Of a stretch of 64,000 nt of DNA, positions 52,457-63,300 are shown piece after piece. Source of the stretch: Soonwooa sp032078105. GTDB taxonomy: Bacteria; Bacteroidota; Bacteroidia; Flavobacteriales; Weeksellaceae. The stretch is taken from contig JBJZOS010000005.1 in assembly GCA_046269235.1 (NCBI GenBank), positions 120,606-184,605 of the forward strand, given 5' to 3'. Position 1 is the stretch's first letter; every line of letters begins with the position of its first letter. A model generated the notes under the pieces. The model saw only the letters and a program-made list of their open reading frames with translations. It was not told the origin of the DNA and made no database searches. Position numbers and translations under genes: made by a program.

Positions 52457-53377
52457 ATGAAATTACTAGCAGTAGGAACAGTAGCATTTGATGCCATCGA
52501 AACACCATTCGGAAAAACAGACAAAATCCTAGGAGGAGCCGCAACTTACATTGGACTTGCAGCTTCAGCTTTGGAGGCAGAGGTTGGATTGGTTTCTGTA
52601 ATTGGTGGCGACTTTCCGCAAGGCTATTTGGATATGTTAACATCAAAAAACATCAATATTGATGGTGTAGAAATCATTAAAGAAGGAAAAACCTTCTTCT
52701 GGAGCGGAAAATACCATAACGATCTTAACTCTCGTGACACCTTAGTGACAGAACTAAATGTTTTAGAAAATTTTGATCCAAAAATCCCTGCAAGTTTTGC
52801 TGATGCAGATGTTTTAATGTTAGGAAATCTTCATCCAGCGGTACAGTTAGCAGTTTTGGAAAGAATGAGCCAACGACCAAAAATGGTGATCCTAGACACA
52901 ATGAATTTCTGGATGGACCTTACTTGGGATCTTTTGATGGAAGTTATTGCTAAAACGGATGTTATCACAATTAACGATGAAGAAGCTAGACAACTTTCGG
53001 GTGAATATTCTTTGGTAAAAGCAGCTCAAAAAATCCATGCTTTAGGTCCAAAATTCGTGATTATTAAAAAAGGTGAGCACGGCGCATTATTGTTCCACGA
53101 AGGGAAAATATTTGCAATTCCGGCTTTACCATTAGAAGAAGTTTTTGATCCAACAGGTGCTGGTGACACCTTCGCAGGTGGACTTGCAGCTTACATCACA
53201 AAAACTGGAGATTTCAGTTTTGCAAATCTTAAAAACGCCCTTATCGTAGGAAGTGCAATGGCATCGTTCACGGTAGAAAAATTCGGAACTGTACGTCTAG
53301 AAGATGTTACTAAAGAAGAGTTGAAAGGTCGTATCAACCAATTCCGTGAGTTAACAACTTTCGAATTGACAATGTAA
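52457..53377 (+). CDS. PfkB-family carbohydrate/nucleoside kinase
   Basis: This 306-residue kinase has the PfkB features GGAATYIGLAASAL near the N-terminus and the second signature DPTGAGDTFAGGLA with the catalytic aspartate. The adenine-side motif is IIKKGEHGALLF. The substrate cannot be told from sequence; ribokinase- and adenosine kinase-like members share these motifs. It lies between gldD and two PPIase genes, 36 bp before the first. Confidence 0.88.
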   Translation: MKLLAVGTVAFDAIETPFGKTDKILGGAATYIGLAASALEAEVGLVSVIGGDFPQGYLDMLTSKNINIDGVEIIKEGKTFFWSGKYHNDLNSRDTLVTELNVLENFDPKIPASFADADVLMLGNLHPAVQLAVLERMSQRPKMVILDTMNFWMDLTWDLLMEVIAKTDVITINDEEARQLSGEYSLVKAAQKIHALGPKFVIIKKGEHGALLFHEGKIFAIPALPLEEVFDPTGAGDTFAGGLAAYITKTGDFSFANLKNALIVGSAMASFTVEKFGTVRLEDVTKEELKGRINQFRELTTFELTM

Positions 53378-53413
53378 AATGATTGTTTTCGAACATCAAA
53401 ACAATATTTAATA

Positions 53414-55243
53414 ATGAAGAAGAGCCTTTTTGTATTAGTAGCTTTGGCAACACAGCATGTATTTGGTCAAAGTCTTGTGGTTGGCGACCAAAGTATCACA
53501 CTTAAAGATTTTAAAGAAAAATATAAATACGGATTAGAAAACACAGGCGTTGATGCGACCATCAACTCAACGGTAGAATTCATGCTTTTGCAACAATTGG
53601 CAAAAGAGAAAAAAGCGGATACGATTACATCTTTTCGTAATGCTGTGGGGATGCGCGTTCGTGATCTTAAAGAGACCAAATTAATCCCAAGTGCGATTCT
53701 AGACCCAATCGTTGCTAACTATGTTAAAGCCAACCAAAACGAATATCGAATTTTGGTTTTCAATGTTATTAAAGAAGAAGGCGACACCAACAATTACGAT
53801 CAAATTTATAAAGACGTAAAAGCGGGTACAACCAAAATGGAAGACGCGATTTTGACGTATGTTAAAAATCCAGTCCCAGCATCTTTCGTAAAAGCTGGTA
53901 CACTTGACAACGAGCTTTTCAGCGAAGTCGAAAAAACACCAATCGGTAGTTATACAAAGCTTTTCAGCGCAAATGGAAGTGTTGTTTTTGCTAAAGTTTT
54001 GGACAAAAGACCAAGTCTTGGCTACATTACTTTTGGGACTATTTCTTATCCAAATGATTTTAACACCGATGAGTCTAAGGCTAAAATATATTCAGCATTA
54101 AAATCGGGTAAAAAATTCGAAGATGTTGCTAAAGAATTAGGATCTACTGAACACGAAAGAAAAACGGGTGGACTTGTATTTGGCTCCCCTATTCTTCCGG
54201 ACGAAGTTTATGCTCAGCTCAAAGGGAAAACAAAAGGTTACTACACGACAGAACCTGTAAAAATTGATAACAAATATTTTATTTTCAACATTTACCATAT
54301 TGAACCTTATCAATTAACAGCTGACAATAAAGAATTCTTTATACGTGAAGTTAAAAACAGCACTTATGCTAATCAGGTTACTGACGATGTCCTAAAAAGC
54401 ATCATGGTGGCACCCAACTATAAAGAATATGCAGATCTTGCGACGATTAAGAAAAGTTATGCAGATTTCAAAGCTTTTAAAAATCCGTCGGCGCCACTTT
54501 TCCAATACAAAACTAAAACAGAAAAATACGCTGACCTAAAGAATTATATTGACAAAAACTACAAAGATCTTGACAAAATAACACCTAAAGAATGGTCCGC
54601 CTTAATCGATTATCATATCGACAATTCTGTGTACAGTGCTTTTGCAGAAGAGTTTACAGAACGTCCTGAGATTAAAAGGGAGCTTGACGAACTTCGTCAA
54701 AACTTATATTCGCAATGGATTTTTGATGATTATCTAAAGGCTGAAATCAACAAAGATGTTGCAAAACAAAAAGCTTACTACGAAAGTCATAAAGACCAAT
54801 ACAAATGGGAAAAAAGTGCTAAAAGTCGTGTCGCAATTATTTCGGACCCTAAGCTAGTTTCCGAGGTTAAGAAAGAAATGTCCGATACTAAAAAGTGGGA
54901 CGCTCTTAAAGCCAAATATGATAAAAAGCTTAGTGATAAGAACAAAATCTTAGTAAGCTTCGAAGAAGGAAAAGTGCCTGCAACAGCTGAAGTTTTCACA
55001 GAATATAAAGTGCCATACGAAAAAGGAATTCATCAAACCAAAGTTAAAGATCGTGACGTTATTGTCGCAGTGGACGAGCTTTTGCCAGAAGAAACGATGA
55101 CTTTTGAAGAAGCACAAGATTCTGTTAGAGATGCGATGACAGAACAGTTTTTGAAAGAAACGATTGCCAATCAAAAAAAGAAAATAAAAGTTGATATTCA
55201 ACCAGGTTTTGTTGAAGATTTAAAGAAGACTTTTAAGAAATAA
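53414..55243 (+). CDS. Periplasmic PpiC-type peptidyl-prolyl isomerase, large
   Basis: This 609-residue protein has a signal peptide (MKKSLFVLVALATQHVFGQ) and two parvulin-like regions (about 115-200 and 205-300), the second with KSGKKFEDVAKELGSTE and KTGGLVFGSPILP. A long helical C-terminal part follows. Proteins of this layout are SurA/PpiD-like chaperones for outer-membrane proteins. The first parvulin region is divergent and may lack activity. The SurA-like gene follows, with its own promoter overlapping the gap. Confidence 0.85.
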   Translation: MKKSLFVLVALATQHVFGQSLVVGDQSITLKDFKEKYKYGLENTGVDATINSTVEFMLLQQLAKEKKADTITSFRNAVGMRVRDLKETKLIPSAILDPIVANYVKANQNEYRILVFNVIKEEGDTNNYDQIYKDVKAGTTKMEDAILTYVKNPVPASFVKAGTLDNELFSEVEKTPIGSYTKLFSANGSVVFAKVLDKRPSLGYITFGTISYPNDFNTDESKAKIYSALKSGKKFEDVAKELGSTEHERKTGGLVFGSPILPDEVYAQLKGKTKGYYTTEPVKIDNKYFIFNIYHIEPYQLTADNKEFFIREVKNSTYANQVTDDVLKSIMVAPNYKEYADLATIKKSYADFKAFKNPSAPLFQYKTKTEKYADLKNYIDKNYKDLDKITPKEWSALIDYHIDNSVYSAFAEEFTERPEIKRELDELRQNLYSQWIFDDYLKAEINKDVAKQKAYYESHKDQYKWEKSAKSRVAIISDPKLVSEVKKEMSDTKKWDALKAKYDKKLSDKNKILVSFEEGKVPATAEVFTEYKVPYEKGIHQTKVKDRDVIVAVDELLPEETMTFEEAQDSVRDAMTEQFLKETIANQKKKIKVDIQPGFVEDLKKTFKK

Positions 55244-55256
55244 TTATAATAAAAGA

Positions 55257-55288
55257 TTGACTACAATCCATTTATAATACTATTTTTG
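55257..55288 (+). promoter_or_regulatory. Promoter of the SurA-like gene
   Basis: TTG (55257-55259), 21 bp, TATTTTTG (55281-55288), then 24 bp to the ATG at 55313. The upstream TTG start at 55286 lies inside the -7 box and is rejected. Confidence 0.55.
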
Positions 55289-55312
55289 CAAACAAATTTT
55301 ACACAAAAAATA

Positions 55313-56665
55313 ATGTTAAATAATTTTAAAGCGGTTTTTATTTTGTTAGCCTTGGTTCTTTTCAGCACCAAAATTAATGCTCAAATAAAGCCTGGACAGT
55401 TCTTAGATGGTATTGCTGCTGTTATCGGTGACGAAATTGTGTTAGAATCTGACATCGAAGAACAAGCCAACTACGCACAACAACAAGGGACAAAAGTGGC
55501 CGATAAGTGTGAGTTTTTATCAAGCATCGTTAATAACAAAATCGTTATCTACGAGGCAAAAAGAGATACTGTTATCGAAAATCGTTCGGCCCAAATCAAA
55601 GATATGGCACTACAAAAGTATAACCAAATCTTGTCTCAGTTCCCAGATGAAAAGACGATGTTGGGCATGTACAAATTCCGTACAGGATATGAAATGCGTA
55701 ACGCCATTGAAAAAATTGACTCTGACCAATATTACGGACAACAAAAATACGCGAGAATTACTGACAAAACAGACGTTACGCCTAACGAAGTGACGGATTT
55801 TTTCAACCAATTCAAATTTCAGTTACCGCAAGTTAAAGACGAAGTAGTATTGGGTAAAATCAGTATTTTCCCAAAATTAACAGAAGCGCACAAGCAAGAG
55901 TTAATCGATAAACTTAACAAAATCAAAAAAGATATCGAAGCTGGGGAGTCTTTCGAAACACAAGCAAGAATCTACTCCGAAGATGAAGGTTCAGCGTCTA
56001 ACGGTGGACTTTACAAAGCCATTAACAAAGGGCAAATGGTGAAACCTTTCGAAGCGGCTGCCCTTAACCTACAAGACGGCGAACTGTCTGATCCTGTAGA
56101 ATCGGAGTTTGGTTTCCACCTCATCCAATTGATTAAAAGAACTGGTAACAAATACGATGCGAGACATATTTTGTTAAAAGCAACGCCAACCAAAGAAGAA
56201 ATTGCTGCCACTAAAAAGCAATTGGAGGATATTCGTCAGCAGATTTTGGATAAGAAAATCACTTTCAAAGATGCAGCCTACAAGTATTCTGACGACAAGT
56301 CAACTAAATTTAATGCGGGTGTTATGCAATCTCAAGATGGCGGCGACAAAATCGAAAAACTTCATCTAGACCCAACCATTTCTTATCAAATTGCAGGTCT
56401 TAACAAAGACGATATTACGGAGCCTTTCGAGGAAACTGTTAATAGAAAACAAGCGGTATCTATCGTAAGTGTTAATGATATTATCGACGCGCATACTCTA
56501 GACCTTAACACAGATTACGAAAGAGTTAAAGACTACGCACTTAACAAAAAGAAAGGCGAAATTGTTGACAAATGGGTTAAATCTAAAATCCCAAACATCT
56601 TTATTTCAATTGACGATAAATACAACGATTGCAAAATAAAAGATGCCCTTACTAAAAAGAAGTAA
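55313..56665 (+). CDS. SurA-like periplasmic chaperone/PPIase
   Basis: This 450-residue protein has a signal peptide (MLNNFKAVFILLALVLFSTK) and a SurA N-terminal domain (LDGIAAVIGDEIVLESDIEE). Two parvulin domains follow: GGLYKAINKGQMVKPFEAAA with FGFHLIQLI, and a second with YDARHILLKATPTKEE. The order N-domain, PPIase, PPIase matches SurA. It escorts outer-membrane proteins through the periplasm. I leave the symbol blank because Bacteroidetes carry several similar paralogues. Confidence 0.9.
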   Translation: MLNNFKAVFILLALVLFSTKINAQIKPGQFLDGIAAVIGDEIVLESDIEEQANYAQQQGTKVADKCEFLSSIVNNKIVIYEAKRDTVIENRSAQIKDMALQKYNQILSQFPDEKTMLGMYKFRTGYEMRNAIEKIDSDQYYGQQKYARITDKTDVTPNEVTDFFNQFKFQLPQVKDEVVLGKISIFPKLTEAHKQELIDKLNKIKKDIEAGESFETQARIYSEDEGSASNGGLYKAINKGQMVKPFEAAALNLQDGELSDPVESEFGFHLIQLIKRTGNKYDARHILLKATPTKEEIAATKKQLEDIRQQILDKKITFKDAAYKYSDDKSTKFNAGVMQSQDGGDKIEKLHLDPTISYQIAGLNKDDITEPFEETVNRKQAVSIVSVNDIIDAHTLDLNTDYERVKDYALNKKKGEIVDKWVKSKIPNIFISIDDKYNDCKIKDALTKKK

Positions 56666-56681
56666 CTTCTATTAAAAATAT

Positions 56682-56715
56682 AAAACCTCGCTAGTTAAAG
56701 TGAGGTTTTTTTTAT
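56682..56715 (+). terminator. Terminator of the SurA-like gene
   Basis: AAAACCTCGCT (56682-56692) pairs with AGTGAGGTTTT (56699-56709), one G-U pair, loop AGTTAA, followed by further T. Confidence 0.85.
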
Positions 56716-56776
56716 GACTAAAATCCAAGTCTGTCCAAAAATAAATACTTAACTTTAATGCTATTAATTTCAAAAA

Positions 56777-58849
56777 ATGAAGAAAGTAACAATTGGTGTA
56801 ATCGCATTTTGCGGATTGCTACTTAATAATCACGCAGTAGCGCAAACAAACGGCACGACAAAAAGTCCCGTCTCTAATAGTCCAAAGCAATATCAAGAAG
56901 CAGGTATCGATCTGTCGATGATGGACAAATCTGTAAGACCTCAAGATGATTTTTTCAGTTACGTTAATGGTAACTGGGTAAAAACTGCCAAAATCCCCGC
57001 AGACAAAGCAAGTTGGGGATCTTTCAACGAACTTCGTGAGAAAACGGACGAAGCTTCGTTAGATATTCTTAATCATATTTTAACAGACAAATTCACGGCT
57101 GGCACCGAAGGTAAAAAAATCCAAAATCTCTATGCATCTTATATGGATCTAAAGAAAAGAGATGCTGATGGTCTTAAGCCTATACAAGCAGATTTTAAGA
57201 AAATTGATGCCATCAAAAATCTTAAAGATTTGCAATCATATCTTGATCAAGCGACCAAATATGGCGATAATCCGTTATATGATTGGCGAGTTGGTCCAGA
57301 CCTTAAGGATTCTAAAAACAACGCTATCTATCTTGGTGCTGCAGATCTAGGTTTAGGAAAAGATTATTATCAAAAAGAAAATGAAGCCAACGCAAAAACC
57401 TTAGCAGAATATCAGAAACATGTTACTGCTTTATTAAACGTTATAGGTAACAAAAACAGTTCTGAAGTTGCAAAAAACATCGTTGATTTCGAAAAATCTC
57501 TGGCTAAATCTTATTTAACTTTAGAACAAGGTCGAGATGCTAACAAGCGCTATAACCCAAAGACAACTGCCGAGCTATCAGCAATGGTTAAGAATATTAA
57601 CTTGCCTCAATATTTAAAAAATGTTGGTGTTAACACAGATCGTGTCATCATTGGAGAATTGGCTTATTATGAAAAGTTGGATAGCTTTATAAATGAAAAA
57701 AATATTCCTTTACTAAAAGATTACATGAAGGTAAGATTGCTTTCTGGCAACGCTGGGGTCCTTAACCAAAACCTAGACAAACTGAATTTCGATTTCTATA
57801 GTAAATATCTGCAAGGTCAAGAAGAGCAACGTGCGCTTAACAAGCGTGGTCTGCAAATGATCAATGGAGTTTTGGGAGAAGCTTTCGGAAAGTTGTATGT
57901 TGAAAAATACTTCCCAGAAGAAGCTAAAACTCAAATGGAAGAATTGATTGGTTATCTTATAAAAAGCTACCAAAAGCATATTTCTGAATTAGAATGGATG
58001 TCCGCAACAACCAAACAAAAAGCTTTAGAAAAGCTATCAAAATTCACCGTTAAAGTCGCTTACCCAGACAAATGGGAAGATTATTCGAAATTAGAGATCG
58101 AAGGACCAAACAAGATTTCTCTTTATGAAAATTTAAAAAATGTTTCGGCTTGGCGTTATTCTAAAAATTTAGAAAAAGTTGGAAAAGCAGTTGATAAAAC
58201 CAAATGGGGCATGACACCACAAACGGTTAACGCGTACTACAGCCCATCTAACAACGAAATCGTTTTCCCAGCAGGAATTCTTCAGCCGCCTTTCTTTAAC
58301 TTTAAAGCAGATCCAGCGGTTAATTTTGGTGGAATTGGTGCAGTTATCGGTCACGAAATCGGACATGGTTTTGATGATAGCGGCTCCAAATTTGATGGTG
58401 ACGGTAACCTTAATAATTGGTGGACAGATGAAGATCGTAAAAACTTCGAAGCCGCTACTAAAAAACTAGGCGAGCAATACTCTAGCTATGAACCGGTTGC
58501 TGGTACTAAAGTCAACGGAACTTTTACTATGGGAGAAAATATCGGTGATCTAGGAGGTGTTGCGGTAGCTTATGACGCATTGCAAATGTATCTTAAAGAT
58601 AAAGGAAATCCAGGACTAATAAGCGGTTACACGCAGGATCAAAGATTCTTCTTGAGCTGGGCAACAGTTTGGAGAACCAAATCAACGGAAAAATATCTAA
58701 TCAATCAGGTTAAAACAGATCCACATTCTCCAGGAATGTACCGTGCTGTTGGACCATTGGTTAATGTTGATGCATTCTTCAAATCTTTCGATATCAAAGA
58801 AGGTGACAAACATTATAAAAAACCGGAAAACCGAATTAAAATCTGGTAA
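56777..58849 (+). CDS. M13-family metalloendopeptidase (neprilysin-like)
   Basis: This 690-residue protein has a signal peptide (cleavage near NHAVAQ). The N-terminal M13 domain runs to about 450, and the catalytic domain has H526-E527-x-x-H530 (GHEIGHGFDDSG). The third ligand and supporting aspartate are E587 and D591 in ENIGDLGG. The conserved NAYY motif (VNAYYSPSNNEIVFPAG) positions substrate. It should degrade peptides in the periplasm. It is a single gene with a strong terminator. Confidence 0.94.
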   Translation: MKKVTIGVIAFCGLLLNNHAVAQTNGTTKSPVSNSPKQYQEAGIDLSMMDKSVRPQDDFFSYVNGNWVKTAKIPADKASWGSFNELREKTDEASLDILNHILTDKFTAGTEGKKIQNLYASYMDLKKRDADGLKPIQADFKKIDAIKNLKDLQSYLDQATKYGDNPLYDWRVGPDLKDSKNNAIYLGAADLGLGKDYYQKENEANAKTLAEYQKHVTALLNVIGNKNSSEVAKNIVDFEKSLAKSYLTLEQGRDANKRYNPKTTAELSAMVKNINLPQYLKNVGVNTDRVIIGELAYYEKLDSFINEKNIPLLKDYMKVRLLSGNAGVLNQNLDKLNFDFYSKYLQGQEEQRALNKRGLQMINGVLGEAFGKLYVEKYFPEEAKTQMEELIGYLIKSYQKHISELEWMSATTKQKALEKLSKFTVKVAYPDKWEDYSKLEIEGPNKISLYENLKNVSAWRYSKNLEKVGKAVDKTKWGMTPQTVNAYYSPSNNEIVFPAGILQPPFFNFKADPAVNFGGIGAVIGHEIGHGFDDSGSKFDGDGNLNNWWTDEDRKNFEAATKKLGEQYSSYEPVAGTKVNGTFTMGENIGDLGGVAVAYDALQMYLKDKGNPGLISGYTQDQRFFLSWATVWRTKSTEKYLINQVKTDPHSPGMYRAVGPLVNVDAFFKSFDIKEGDKHYKKPENRIKIW

Positions 58850-58864
58850 CTAATAAATAGTAAT

Positions 58865-58898
58865 AAAGGCTATCCACAATCGGATAGCCTTTTATTTT
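58865..58898 (+). terminator. Terminator of the M13 gene
   Basis: AAAGGCTATCC (58865-58875) pairs perfectly with GGATAGCCTTT (58882-58892), 6-nt loop, T-rich tail. Confidence 0.85.
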
Positions 58899-59006
58899 TC
58901 AATTAATATGGTCAAAGATAGTCTTTACATCGACTTGATATAATCTATTATTTGATTGTTATTAATAATTTATTTTTTTAAAAATTAATAAAAAACAATC
59001 TATAAA

Positions 59007-59505
59007 ATGAAAAAAAGTGAACAATTTAAGATGCTTTAATATCATCTTAGTGTTTTCGAAATTGTTGGTAACAGCTTGTAAGCAAAGACTGGATGAACGG
59101 CAATAACTCTTCCATCATTACGCAAAACTTGAAGATTATTAGCACAACAGAGGCTTTTACAACAACCTCGATTTGTATAATCTAAATACTGAAGCTATCA
59201 TCTATAAAGACACTGCATTTAATATTGAAAATTTTAATGCAACTTTAATCTATAATTTTAAAATATATACTAAAGACGACCAAATAAAGGCCGATCTTGG
59301 TTACGAGCTACAGTTTCCTTATCAAGATGTTTTTACGCCTCAAAAGGATGGCAGCATACAAACTAAACTTTCTGTTTTTGTTCCAGAAACCTATTATAAA
59401 TTTTCTTTAAGCGCAAAAGACATTTGAAAATCTATACTAGAAGATTCCGTCGAGATTATCCTTCTAAATATGATAAATGATGGCGCAACATTATCAGTCA
59501 AATAA
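59007..59505 (+). pseudogene. Lipoprotein gene with one frameshift and three stops
   Basis: Removing one A from the run after the ATG (59010-59016) gives MKKVNNLRCFNIILVFSKLL followed by VTAC, a lipoprotein signal with lipobox. The same frame then runs to 59505, interrupted by TAA (59104-59106), TAG (59140-59142) and TGA (59425-59427). Intact stretches include LYNLNTEAIIYKDTAFNIEN and LGYELQFPYQDVFTPQKDGS. I do not know the family. Its place just upstream of VgrG suggests it belonged to a type VI effector/immunity set. Confidence 0.65.
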
Positions 59506-60361
59506 AGCAGAGAAACAAAGTTATGATTACACTTATGATGTTTTTGAAAGAAAAGACACGTCTTCCGAAAAGGAAAAATATACTTTACCGAAAGAGCTTG
59601 CTGCGGCAACTATTTATTTCATCTTGGAAGTATAGAACGACCGCATTATAGTGCGCTTTGACAGGCAGCTACACGACACCACCAATTTCATTAGAATGAT
59701 GAGTCCTGATGCTGGTGGAACCGACCAAGTCAGCCAAAACAGAGGTTATGTAGCCATCCCTGAAGTAGGCGACCAAGTCATGGTTGGTTTTGTACACAAT
59801 CATCCCGACAGACCTTTTGTGATGGGTGGAATGTTTCATGGACAAGTGGGACTTGGTGGAGGAGCCGACAACAGAGTGAAATCTATACAAACTAGAAGTG
59901 GACATAGAGTTGTTTTCACAGAAGATGAAAGCATCATCATCACAGATAAATCAGGAAATGAAATTCATTTGGATACTACTGGTAGCAATATCACGATTAC
60001 AGCACCTGAAACAATGACGTTTAACTGCAAGAACATGAACATTAATGTGACGGAGAATATGACGACGAGTGTTGGAATGAATCAAAGCGATACGATTGGA
60101 ATGAATCGAAGTCAAAGTATTGGATTAAACGCCACCCAAAGTGTTGGTGCCATGAAAATGACTTCTGTTGTTGGTGATGCAAGTATGTTTATCACAGGAA
60201 AACTCATGGAAGTAATTGATGGTGATGTTCATAGTGAAACGAAGAAGGAAAGGAATGAAGTGAGTGAAGGAAAAATCATTACACAAAGCACTGGTACAAA
60301 TGAGCACCATTCCGCTAAAATTGTGAAAAATAACAGCAATGATAAATGTAATAACTATTAG
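59480..60361 (+). pseudogene. VgrG spike protein, C-terminal part only
   Basis: From a GTG at 59651 the frame encodes 236 residues: the end of the gp5-like OB fold (NFIRMMSPDAGGTDQVSQNR, then VAIPEVGDQVMVGFVHNHPD) and the beta-helical needle with MNQSDTIGMNRSQSIGLNAT repeats. Full VgrG proteins of Bacteroidetes T6SS are near 600 residues. The gp27-like N-terminal half is missing. The same frame extends back to an ATG at 59480 with one TAG (59633-59635) between, but those 51 codons do not look like the missing half. As it stands the protein should not form a complete spike. It ends 11 bp before the effector-like gene. Confidence 0.75.
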
Positions 60362-60372
60362 ACATTACAGTT

Positions 60373-63300
60373 ATGAGCCGTATAAGAATTGTAAAAGGAA
60401 ATATAACCAAAATTATTGGTGGAGATTATAAAAGATATTCTAATGATGAAATTGAAAACATTGGAAGCAAGGTTATTCAAACAGGAAAAGAAGCAGGGGT
60501 TGTTTATGGAAATGCCGAAAAATATACTCCTGAGAAACCTATAGAAAGTGAATACAAACTTGAAAGCACCTATATTCATGATCATCTAAAAGTTGTTGCT
60601 TCAAATATTACCTCAAAGTTTGACTCAGATAATACAGGTTTTGTTTATACCTTTTACAAAGATATTCTTAACGGAAAAATTAAGAATCCCTCCATTACTG
60701 TAACGAAAAATCGTCCATCCTTAAAAGCTTTTTATGATGAAGAGAGTAAGAAGATTCTTATTTGGGAAACTCTTTTATTTAATATAGAAAAAGATAATGA
60801 TAAAAAAATAAAATTAATAGGTACGCTAGCTGAAGCTTATGGACAATATATCAACTCAATTCTAAACGAAAACATAGTTTCTAAAAACGATATTGAAATT
60901 TATGATTACGATTTATTTCAATTTGATGCAGAAGGAGAATCTACAGTTACTATAGCTACAATGGAATCAAAATCCTACAAAGGAAAATTAGACATCAGCT
61001 TTCCTAAGTATGAATCAGAGAAAACTTCTCCACCAGAAATATTTCATTATAGAGAAACAGAGAAACAAAGAGGTGGTCCAAGTGCAGGAAATTTCGATGA
61101 GTACTATGTTGATGATAGCATTTCAGATAATTCAGAAGGAGGTCCTGGAGATCCTCCCTTTAATATTGGAATGAAGTTTAGTTTTAGTTTGGGAGGAGGC
61201 TTTTCTGCAAGTTTATATGCTGGAATTTCTAAAAAAATCAATGTTGGTGATTTTGGGATAATGCCGAGTTTTAATGCTGCTCTTACTTATTATGGTTATG
61301 GAACGCCTGGTACTTCTCCTATGAGTAGGAATTTAGTTACACTTAGTGGAACACCAGCAATTACTTTAGGATACAAGACCGGAAATGCTTTGAATATGAA
61401 TATGTTTAACCAGTTTGCAGGTTCTGGTGTGTATAACCCTTTTGAATATGCTTTTACTTTAGGATCAACAGGAGTTTTAAGTTCGGGTAGAGTTACCAGC
61501 GAATATGATAAAGATGGAAAAAGAAGAAAGGATAAATATAATTCACAAGATAATTCTCACCGTCATCAGATTTTGGGAGGAGCTTCTGTGAAAGTGGGTA
61601 ATTTCATGATATCTTCTTATAATGACATCTACAAATTACCTTTATTTTTGGGTATGGATTCTGACCAGTATTGGTCTGCAGGAGTTAATATACAGGCAAA
61701 GATTACAGATAAAATAAATATGGCTTACGCATTTGACTTGTATTATGGAAAATCTAATAATAAAAACCCCTATAATCTTGATAAAAATATAGATGGACAA
61801 AATTATGATACTCAAAATTTCTTTGATCTCTTATTAAACCGTGGGCAAGAAACTTTTTCTTTTACAGATGCAAATGGAAAACAAAAAAGAAATAAGCCCA
61901 ATACAAGAGTAGCAAAATTACTTGCCAGTAATACCAATAAAATTTCTCATGATGGATGGGTAAAACTCATTGAGTTTTTTGCAGCAAAAGAATTTGGTTA
62001 TACCAAAAATGACAAGATTAAAACACAAAATTATGCACCCCATCTTAAACTTTTCAGAGAAACGTATGGTACACTAACCAAAGATATATTAGGAATCTAT
62101 CGTCCAGAAGAACATATTGATAACCCTAAGGATCTCACTGATGACAGAATTGGGCAAACGATGTTCTGTAGAGAAGTACCTGGAGGTGTACAGGAATGGG
62201 ATTTCTATGCTGGTGAACATGCAGATAGTTTCAAAACCAATAAATACGGACAAAAAGCCTACATTTTCCGAGACGATGAAGATGTATCTACACCTCAAGC
62301 AGTAAAAGACAAAATTCCTAAAGATTTAAAGGAAGCTCGCTCTCTTCGTCCTTCTTCTGATATTTATATGAGTAACGAGCTTAGGTTAGCCGTACAAAAA
62401 GGAAAAAACAAAGATGGTTTTAGGCATTTTGGTGCAGCGCTTCACGTATTAGAAGACTATTTTTCTCACACCAATTTTGTAGAAATTAGCCTCAGAAAAT
62501 TAGGATATGATGTATATCCTTGGGTAGAAGGTATGCAAAAAAATGACCCCACTACGGGAAAGCCGTTATATAAAAATATTCCTATTGTTACTGGAAAATT
62601 TTTATTAGATGACACTTGCGCTAGTGTTGTTCCTAAAATGGCAGATATGCTTTTCCCTATTGGTTTTACTGAATATGAACTGAGAAAACCTGGAGAACGT
62701 ACTTTTGGTGAGCAAACTATTTATACCATACTTAAGGATTTATCTGATGGTCAGAAACAAGATCCTTCCCAATCCAAAGATATTTATTTAGGAATGGATG
62801 CTACAGAACTACTAACTTATTACGAAAAAGTTCTATTACTTTCAGATAAGCTTAAAGAACTACAAGCGCAACCTGGTGTAATGGGAACTATATGGAGGAC
62901 TTGGGGGAAAATCACTAATTTTATGGGAGATTTAATGACCAATTATACCAACATTGTATTTAATATTTTGATAGAATCTGTGGATGATGACATTAAAGAA
63001 ACCCAAACCCATGTAACCAACAAAAACTATGGTGAAAACCCTACCCATACCCAAATTGGTAAAGACTCTCATGAACATTTACTAAATGGACTTGCTGCAG
63101 AATTAGCAGTTGTGGCAGTAGAAGATGTGGGAAAACGTATAAAAGATACTTGGGAAGGTAGAATACACGACCCAACAGGAGATGAATTGGCAAAATATGT
63201 ATTAACCAAATATTCCCGACATCCTAAAGATACGAACTGGATGGATAAAACTATTGATGATTGGGCAAAAGATGATGTTAATCGATCAAAGCTTAAAAAA

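Noticed and set aside
59633..59635. Suppressed TAG joining 59480-59632 to the VgrG fragment as a functional gene
   Set aside because: The upstream 51 codons do not resemble the N-terminal half of VgrG, which would be several hundred residues, so removing the stop would not restore the protein.
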